The notes beneath the pieces were generated by a model. It was not told where the DNA came from and ran no database searches. It was given only the letters and a program-made list of their open reading frames with translations. Made by a program: the position numbers and the translations under genes. 64,000 bases of DNA from Hyposmocoma kahamanoa (taxonomy: Eukaryota; Arthropoda; Insecta; Lepidoptera; Cosmopterigidae): assembly GCF_003589595.1 (NCBI RefSeq), contig NW_020653200.1:8537975-8601974 (forward strand), read 5' to 3'. Of the stretch, positions 56,963 through 64,000 are shown one piece after another; positions within the stretch are counted from its first letter, which is position 1, and each line of letters starts with the position of its first letter.

Positions 56963-57719
56963 CCTCTGAATTTAAATAAAGAAGGGTTGTAGCGATCGGA
57001 AATACCTAAATTAGGTGATTGTTTTATTATCTTATTATTTTGGTGAAAATTAATGTTAAACATGGCTAATTTTTTTTTGTACGCATATATATAATAATAC
57101 GCATATATATGGGTATTATCATTCTCACAAATGCGTCATTATGTAACAAATAACCAAAGAAAGAGAGGCGTATAGTGAATAAGTAAAGAAGAAGACCAAA
57201 GTGAGCTACTATATAGAGATCAAGGAGTAGGCTATGAATCGTGAGAAGTAAAATAGAATGATGATAATATACATTATAGTACTGGTTGATTTAATTTAGG
57301 CATTAAATATTATGTCTAAGCTCTTTGTTTATTTTTTAATACTTTTAAAGAAGTTCATATATATTAAGAAGAAGTTCATATCCATAATATTTTTGGGCAA
57401 ACAAAAATAAAAAAAAGCGGATCGGCCGGCATGAAACGATACACGTTTATGCCCACCGGGTTGAATGTAGAATTTCCCCTACACCTAACATGTCAACGAT
57501 TGGCTACTTTTTTATTTTCTGTTTGTTGAACGCCTATCACAGTTTCGTATTTTTATTTGGTGTAGGATTGAAATTTCTGAAAATGCAGTTTCGAGTTGGG
57601 AACTAGCGAACATTACATATTTTGCGGGACCTGATTTTCTTCGCTATAGCGGTTAGATCCATATCATTTTAAAGATTAATTTTAAAAAAATAATTTGAAA
57701 AACTGGCCTACATTGTCGA
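56963..57719. other. nothing recognised
   Basis: Short ATATATGGG and AAGAAGTTCATAT direct repeats only. Confidence 0.45.
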
Positions 57720-57860
57720 GTCCCTTCATTTTTTTCCGCGGCTGCATTCGGGGGCGATGGCCGCTGCCACATCGTAAATGATCAGTTGCGCTCACGCCGC
57801 CAGGGCAGCGGCGGTCGTGACTTGCGCCGGAGCAACTGCGACCTTGCTCGCATGCAGCTT
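57720..57860. repeat. GC-rich block with internal foldback
   Basis: GGCCGCTGCC and GGCAGCGG pair, as do CAGTTGCGC and GCGCCGGAGCAACTG, and the ends share GCTGCAT / ATGCAGC. Strongly GC-rich relative to the flanks. A decayed MITE or unmethylated island is possible. Confidence 0.4.
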
Positions 57861-58182
57861 TCCTGACACCATATAACGGGAATTATTTAATGCCAACACA
57901 GAATACGTATAAATTCTTATTTACAATTTAATAAGCTTCACAGCTCATTATTTCGCGTGTATTTACACAGGTATTGTCTGCTGCCATTGACCTACTCTGC
58001 TGCCGAAAATTGTTGTTGGCTTCGACGTAAATTTGGTAATCTTTCGTAGTACGGATAGCACGGTCTATGGAACCTAGACTTTGTTGATGATACCTATATA
58101 TCTACTCTTATACAGTGACCTAAAAGAAGTACTCTCCAAAATACTTCAAGTACGATATTGTTTAACGTAACGAAAATTATAC
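57861..58182. other. nothing recognised
   Basis: No gene or repeat recognised. Confidence 0.45.
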
Positions 58183-58279
58183 GTACGCAGCGGTCCCGGG
58201 TTCGACTCCCGAGCTGGAAGATGTATCCATAGGACCCGCGATACAGGGTTTCCCCTAGTGCGAGGCTATGACTAAGTGC

Positions 58280-58312
<33 letters not shown>

Positions 58313-58313
58313 T
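58183..58313 (+). mobile_element. SINE-A copy, 5'-truncated, with (ATT)n tail
   Basis: The B box CGGGTTCGACTCCCG is followed by ACAGGGTTTCCCCTAGTGCG and GCGTTATTATT. The (ATT)n tail has about 11 units. Confidence 0.75.
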
Positions 58314-58326
58314 GTGTAATGTCTGC

Positions 58327-58386
58327 CAAACAGAACAGATAGGTATAACAATAATACCTATCTGTTCTGTTTGACAGAACAGATAG
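58327..58386. repeat. perfect 20-bp-arm hairpin plus third arm
   Basis: Arms at 58327-58346 and 58354-58373 (CAAACAGAACAGATAGGTAT and its exact inverse) enclose AACAATA. A third inverted piece GACAGAACAGATAG follows at 58373-58386. Confidence 0.9.
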
Positions 58387-59065
58387 TCCAGGCCAGCTAG
58401 TGCAATAGCCGTTACTTAAAATTAATTTACATTGATAACAATATTGTGAAAGTGTTTCTGTGTGTGTGTGCATGGGCACATCTGTATATCTTTATTCAAG
58501 GATCTGAGATAAAACTCCGTCCTACGGTAATTACCCAGCGTCCATGAAGCGTTGTCAGGTTGGACATCTATTCAGTTGCCCACGCATCATCATAAGCACG
58601 TCCCTTTGGGCATTTAAAAACTTTATATACCTACGAAGTTTTACAAGTACGGACGCAAATTAGGTTACAGTATTGTAGTAGAAGTGTACAAAGGGCGTAT
58701 ACTGATGTTTGAGCTATATACGTTCGCTGAATTACGTATTTTATAAAGACGAAAAAAGCTTACGCATTCGATTGGCAATTCATGCTGTCATACAATAGGA
58801 AATCCAAATACTCCGTGTATTTCGTCCTTATTAATAAGGGGCAGTTCTACACTGATGTTTACAGGTACGAACGTCGATTTCAATAGAATTATGTGCGGGA
58901 TGAGAACGCGTACGACCAATTCGTTTTTGAAATTGTTGAGCTATCCCATTGTTTGTTAGCAGAAATACATTTTCTGTAAACTCCATCGCCTGCAAATCGC
59001 ATGAAACCGGCAAAAAAATAAACCGATCGTGGGTTAAATTGTAGTACATTTCTCCTGCCGCTTGC
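58387..59065. other. nothing recognised
   Basis: A minus-strand frame 58831-59076 is open but has no motif; no repeat assigned. Confidence 0.4.
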
Positions 59066-59250
59066 CGGACTGCCACACAGAGGTCTCGCGTTTGATTACC
59101 GGGCCGGGAGAAATATTTGTATGGCCTACACTATTATTTCTCTAGTGAGTTTGGGTGTAATTTGCGGGTTATCTATATGTGTGTGCCCATGGCACCCGTG
59201 ACACAGGGGTTTCCCCTAGTGCGGGGCTATAAATGTGTTGCGTTATTTCC
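59066..59250 (+). mobile_element. SINE-A copy, nearly full body
   Basis: GGACTGCCACACAGAGGTCT, the degraded B box GCGTTTGATTACC, then GGGCCGGGAGAAATATTTGT, GAGTTTGGGTGTAATTTG and CCCCTAGTGCGGGGCTAT. It matches 62990-63208 in inverted orientation. Confidence 0.75.
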
Positions 59251-59276
59251 CATAAACTCGACAGTTTGAGCCCTAC

Positions 59277-59585
59277 TCCTAGTAGGGCTCCTTGTGAAAG
59301 AGTTCGTCCAGAGAAGTAGGTACTGCCACCTTACCTATATCTGCCGCGAAACAATAATGTGAGCATTACTGCGTTCCGCGGTTTTGAAGGGTAAGGGTAC
59401 TGGTGAAATCACAGACACATGGCACTTGTCAACTTATGACTCAGGGTGACTGCTGCAGCGGCAGTGCCTTTCAGATCTTTACAATTTAAAGTTCAAAGCT
59501 CTGGATGCAACAGTCGTGGACAGGCGTGTCGCTTACCACCCCGCACACGACTTGTTCATCCCGTCACTTGATATCACAAAAATAA
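59277..59585 (+). repeat. retroposon family R, copy 9 (near full length)
   Basis: It starts AGTAGGGCTCCTTGTGAAAG, includes AATGTGAGCATTACTGCGTT and ACAGGCGTGTCGCTTACCA, and ends CCCGTCACTTGATATCAC plus an A run. Confidence 0.8.
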
Positions 59586-59934
59586 TTTTTTTGTTACTTT
59601 CTTCAAGAATAGTACAATTACGCGTAACTAGCATTTCTGAATTTCCATTTCTGTAATTTAGTGGCCAAATCAAACCCGCGAAAATGTCTCTTATTCGTTA
59701 TACCTTATCAATCCGTGCAAAATGAAAGTCGTAACCATGGAAATAACAAGTAATAACGTTAAATCTCAAGTGATGACATAGTTTGTACAATGAAGTTTTG
59801 AGAACAGATTTACAAAATTAAAGAACGTAACGTTCTGAATTATCAATTAATAGGAAGCGGACTGTGCAAATAGTCGATTTATGTGTGTTTGTGGTTTGTA
59901 TAGGGCAATTAATTAATTCTTCTCGATTCGATTG
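59586..59934. other. nothing recognised
   Basis: No gene or repeat recognised. Confidence 0.5.
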
Positions 59935-60357
59935 AACGCAGAGCCAGGAGCTTCATTGGCGACGATAAGCTTGAATCTAAACTTCACAGTTTACCCACCG
60001 GCGCCTAGTTACCTGTCTGTCGTTTTTCTACAGAACATATTTCGGTGAGTGTGCCCATGAGCTCCATCAACGCATTCCACCCTTTTACCATCGGACATCC
60101 AGACGTACGGCGGGTATTCCTCCTTTCTTGGTCGATATTCCCTTCAGGCGTATTAATCGCTTTTCATCATATTTTATTATAGGCACAGCCCAGGAATAGA
60201 ATTCCCTACCTGCGACTGTGTTTCCGAATTCATACAACACGAGTATCTTTAAGGTGCAAACATAAACATCGTCTGGGCGAGTTCGTTCCATCGTAGATCT
60301 TATCTTTGCTGCAGAGCTCAGTAGTGGTCAAGAGCAAGTCCATTTAATAAAAAAAAA
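59935..60357 (+). pseudogene. LINE ORF2 C-terminal fragment
   Basis: DKLESKLHSLPTGA is followed by VPMSSINAFHPF, then in another frame YHRTSRRTAGIPPFLVDIP, RRINRF, and NSLPATVFPNSYNTSIFK. This is the conserved distal part of R1/Jockey-type ORF2 proteins (HRTARH..G.HP..VD, WN.LP..VFP..YN...FK). Frameshifts and a stop in place of Trp show decay. An A-rich run at 60348-60357 may be its tail. The strand opposite is open over the same region (60085-60291) by chance. Confidence 0.7.
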
Positions 60358-61452
60358 GAATAAAGTTGTTATTTCACATTGAATACTAATGATATTTCGA
60401 AAGAATCGCCGTCCACTTCACGATTCAACTTTCATTTGTTATTATCAGATACTCAATATTGTAATACTAGTAGTGTTTAACATGTTAACACGAAATGATT
60501 ATAACTAGATTCCCATCGTACAAACTACATACACAGGCCACAAAGAGGCCATAAAGAAATTGAAATTATGATTTGAGTGTCGACAATTTAAAAAAAAAAC
60601 ATTTCACATTTGACGATCACAGTGTTCCAGTATATAATCATATAAAATAAAAAAGTAGATTATTTTTTTCTGTCACTTCGTAATTTTAATTACAATCATT
60701 ATAATAATAAAGTTTAGTAATGGTAGTTACTTAATAATAAAACTTGAATAATCTTGCATTCAGCGAGAAGCGGAGACCTCAATTAGAGTTCGTAATCCTG
60801 AAGCTAAAGTTTTATAACGAATGAATCCGTACAGTTTTTACTCAATAGTATTTGTAAAAAAAATAATTAAATACCAGAATAATTATAAAGAACGTAACAA
60901 AGCGTTAAAAAGCGGTGAAATCGTAAAGTTTTGCTTCTGTACCGAAGCCAACGAAATTATAACTTGTGTTTGTTTTCAAGAGCGTTGTATTTTGCTATCA
61001 TGTGAAGTATCGTTTAGTAGTATCGTTTGACTGTAAAGGAAGGAATGAAAAATACGTTGTGCTTTGAGATATTGTTACACATTTCCCGCGGTAAAATAAA
61101 ATAACTCCTATTTCGTAGCATCTTTATTCCTATTGGTATGGATTTTTCTTATATTCTTTATTGCACCAAATAAATACAGCAGAAATATTAATTTATAAGA
61201 AGGTGGGCAAAGATGTCCACCTTATTTATCTCCAAAAGAGATCTATTCCAGTCAACTCAAGGCAGTGAGAGCTAAGTTTGTAAGCGGGCAACAGCGTGCA
61301 AAAGAGAATGCATTTATACCCAGTACCAATAGCACAGTGTTCATAATTTTATTCATAGTTCATGAATTTGAACACATACATTTAATGAATTTACGTTATA
61401 AACTTTATCAGGTTTAATCCGATGTAAAACTGGTATCATGTTTTTTTAAGTT
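60358..61452. other. nothing recognised
   Basis: AT-rich; frame 60821-61030 lacks a motif. Confidence 0.5.
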
Positions 61453-61875
61453 TTGAGGGGCATTGTTATTGCGCCCATACACAACATCCAGTCCCATGTG
61501 TCTGTGAGTCCATCGGCACCCTTGCCCTTTAAAACTGGAACGCAGTAATGCTCACATCCCAACTAACAAAATAAATTCTTATAAAATTTAGTTATATGAT
61601 TGTCGTATAATACTTGTGTAAACGTTTACTGGATTTTGTTATGGGACTATTTAGTCAGACGACTAAACTATCCGATATAAAACGTCTATGCAACTTTACT
61701 GGTTAGGTATTAACCACTATAAAACGCTTGTATGACTAACAGTCGTATAAGGGGTCACTCACGGGTCATTTATATGACTTGCTTGTTTGTTGGGATTACT
61801 GCTTGGCGGCAGAAATAGGTATGATGGCAGTACTTTCCTGGAAAAACTCTTTCACAAGGAGCCCTACAGCTAACA
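61453..61875 (-). repeat. retroposon family R, copy 10, split by a MITE
   Basis: The parts 61453-61557 and 61795-61875 join to give the usual AGTAATGTGAGCATTA-like core on the minus strand. The interruption is the MITE at 61558-61794. Confidence 0.8.
61558..61794. mobile_element. 237-bp MITE nested in retroposon R
   Basis: CCCAACTAACAA at the left and TTGTTTGTTGGG at the right are inverted repeats. Comparison with nine other copies of the host repeat gives the empty site ACATTACTG and indicates a 2-bp AT duplication. Internal blocks TATGA-TGTCGTATAATAC and GACTAACAGTCGTATAAG are also inverted. Non-coding. Confidence 0.75.
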
Positions 61876-62989
61876 AGTTTATTGTTTGCGATAATATGAG
61901 CCCTTTTCAATTCTCATTTTGTATATTTTGGATACGTGTAATATACTGCTATATTGTTATTTTCCGAGCTAAACCAATCGTGATACGTAATCAAAATTCG
62001 CATATTCTCGGAACTTTATTTCTATATACGTTTCAAATGTTTAGCATAAGTATGGGACCCATTGCCGATTGTATATAACCAGCATTTGGCATGAAAATCT
62101 CAAGGTTAAGTACAATTTTTTTTTACCTCGCTTTCATTTTAATTTATGATACAAATAACTTGTAATGCATTTTCTGATGTTTAGAAACTGATGTTCCAGA
62201 GAGAATATCGTTAGATTAGGTATTACAAATTTTCTCACTTTTCGAGTTTTAAGATTGATTGAAATTGTTTTATTAAACCTTGAAAGATTTCAATGCTCGC
62301 CTCATATTAATGTAATCAGGAAACTGTGAAACCCTATGCGTACAGGTAAACAAACTGCAAGGTATTGAAAGGAATAATGGTCTCAAACACGGAAGTTGAA
62401 AACAAAGAGCTTAATGGTCGCATATTTTATACGATTTCATATTGTTCCTAACACACCTACAATAAGTGTCCCGTATTCGTTATGCTTGCGAATAAGGATA
62501 TGGTACTTCAAGTCCACGATCATTTTTTTTTAATTAACTTCCTTACGAAGACAATTGTGTTTGACAGCCAGTTCATATGGTAACATTATTATTCACGAAT
62601 TCATTAAAAATACACCACGATTTTTATAAAACATATATATAATATAAAATACTATGCTTTTTGTGGTCCGTATAACGAAAAGTTGAAATATGCGTACTAT
62701 TAAGAACATTATATATATCAAATCAATAGTACATTTTCAACTAAAATTTTACAAATTGTTGACTAAGAACCTATAAAGTATTATATAAATACCATGCACG
62801 TATGTAAATAGGCAACTATGTAAACATTATTGTGACAGTCACAAAAGCAAAGTTTCAGGGATATTGCCAAACTTTTCTACATACTTGCTGCCTAATTAAA
62901 CTGCGACCAATACCAACAATACTGTCAAACCTCCTATATCTATGGTCAAACCAGAAATAACCTTTTTGAAAATTTGTTATTAATGTTAT
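61876..62989. other. AT-rich, nothing recognised
   Basis: No gene or repeat recognised. Confidence 0.5.
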
Positions 62990-63208
62990 TCTTAACATAA
63001 TAACACACACACTCAACATAGCCCCGCACTAGGGAAACCCTGTGTCGCGGGTGCCATGGACACACACATAGACAACCACAAATTACACCCAAACTCACGA
63101 GAGAAATAAATGTAGGCTATACAAATATTTCTCCCGGCCCGGGAATCGAACCCGGGGACCTCTGCGTGGCAGTCCGGTATGGTAACCGTTCGGCCACGGA
63201 GGCAGTTG
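62990..63208 (-). mobile_element. SINE-A, full-length, tRNA-derived
   Basis: The minus-strand head GCCTCCGTGGCCGAACGG holds an A box (63186-63196) and GGGTTCGATTCCC a B box (63141-63153), so polymerase III could transcribe it. The body (GGCCGGGAGAAATATTTG, GAGTTTGGGTGTAATTTG, CACAGGGTTTCCCTAGTGCG) and a TTATTATG tail follow. The head folds like a tRNA, but the repeated body shows a SINE. Confidence 0.85.
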
Positions 63209-63394
63209 AACATAAATTACGTTGTCGTAAAAGTAAATAATGTTTTGGGTTAGCCTAAAAGTCCTGCTGTATCAAAGTATAAACGAAAAACATTTAAAAA
63301 AAATCACACTTTAATCAACTTTATGTAGGTAGTTAGCTATGTTGATCTACAGTTTTTGTCTGCTATCGGGTAATTTTAGAATTCTCCTTTCATA
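63209..63394. other. nothing recognised
   Basis: AT-rich spacer. Confidence 0.5.
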
Positions 63395-63690
63395 AAAAAT
63401 GCTATCTTTACATAGGTATAAAATAGAGTTCTAGGTGGCGTTTCATGGCCTCTTCGTTATCAAAATTTTGTCCTTTCACAGAATTTCGTAAAGAACGAAA
63501 TAAATGAAAATCTGAAAATGTAAATTCCGACAAATAGATAAAGTGGATAGTTTTTTTTGTTAGAGTATGTAGTTTTCTCCAGCCCAACTGCCTTTCAAGG
63601 CTTTGTTTTAATTATGTACGGTTTGGCATTATCATAATGAATTAAGAAGAAAGTATCACGACACCTTTACAATTTACCAGTTCTAGGTGT
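63395..63690 (-). pseudogene. mariner-like transposase fragment, second type
   Basis: On the minus strand HYDNAKPY carries the second catalytic Asp, then LGWRKLHTL, SEFTFSDFHLFRSLRNSV (third Asp) and NFDNEEAMKRHLELYF. The FHLFRSL wording differs from the irritans-type copies at 15228 and 53281 and resembles the mauritiana/cecropia type. Frameshifts occur between the two Asp residues. N- and C-termini and inverted repeats are not seen. Confidence 0.7.
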
Positions 63691-64000
63691 CTTTATTGAT
63701 TATAAACTTAAAACTTTGCCGCCAATTCTAAAAATTTGCGCTAAAGTATAATATTTAAAATGACCACAGACAATATAACAATTTTAAAAGAATAGTAGAT
63801 TGTACAACAAGTGCATAAAACGCGTCACTCTACGCGAGACGAGTGTATCTATATCTATAATAGTTTTTCACTTCGATTGCGAGGAAATTAAACATCAATA
63901 TTACAAATAAACGATTATTTAATTAAAACTGAATATAAAATGAGAACAATTGTGATGCTCTTTTTAATTTTATGCACTAGAGCATAAAATCCTATTTTAT
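63691..64000. other. nothing recognised
   Basis: AT-rich window end. Part may be decayed upstream sequence of the minus-strand mariner. Confidence 0.4.

Noticed and set aside
58281..58313. Asn-rich coding repeat
   Set aside because: It is the (ATT)n tail of a SINE read on the opposite strand.
63123..63203. tRNA gene on the minus strand (A and B boxes, cloverleaf-like)
   Set aside because: It is followed by a body and TTA tail shared with copies at 58183 and 59066, so it is a SINE head.

Overview
This looks like an AT-rich, repeat-dense stretch of insect nuclear DNA, most probably from a moth or butterfly. The main evidence is the repeat set: a SINE and a 3'-anchored retroposon of types I associate with Lepidoptera, irritans-type mariner relics, CR1/Jockey-like LINEs, and many palindromic MITEs. 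There are no operons, bacterial genes, tRNA or rRNA genes, or CRISPR arrays. All family names come from motifs read by eye; no database was searched.

Host genes are almost absent. The one well supported is a split Kunitz (BPTI) domain gene on the plus strand, with coding exons at 7836-7932 and 8533-8671, a 600-base GT-AG intron, exact six-cysteine Kunitz spacing after splicing, and a poly(A) signal at 8732. Its signal-peptide exon was not found. A weaker candidate is a 100-codon minus-strand reading frame (31420-31722) beside a GC-rich, promoter-like block (30845-31215).

Layout. 1-7.8 kb: DNA transposons with terminal inverted repeats (841-1831, 2135-2734), then a 1.15-kb repeat (3070-6136) split by a Tc1-type MITE and a 5'-truncated LINE. 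7.8-9 kb: Kunitz gene. 10-20 kb: a SINE, MITEs, a non-autonomous hAT element (13944-14597) carrying a nested retroposon, and a mariner relic (15228-16385). 20.3-25.9 kb: an old Ty1/copia element (copia-2, minus strand) interrupted by a younger copia (copia-1, 20733-24324, with two LTRs and the target duplication AATAC) and by a palindromic MITE. 27-31 kb: a second hAT MITE, a foldback repeat and the GC-rich block. 32-38 kb: SINEs, LINE fragments and the second copy of the 1.15-kb repeat. 39-42.7 kb: a LINE with an uninterrupted 981-codon endonuclease/reverse-transcriptase frame, the best-preserved coding sequence here. 42.7-64 kb: mostly retroposon copies, SINEs, LINE ends, a BEL/Pao scrap, mariner pieces and perfect palindromes.

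The genes do not work together as a pathway. What can be read is a history of nested insertions with several verifiable target-site duplications. I found no convincing undescribed biological system. The items most worth checking are the Kunitz gene with an acidic P1 residue, the intact LINE, the frame-restoring copia-in-copia nest, and the 991-bp element with six subterminal motif copies.
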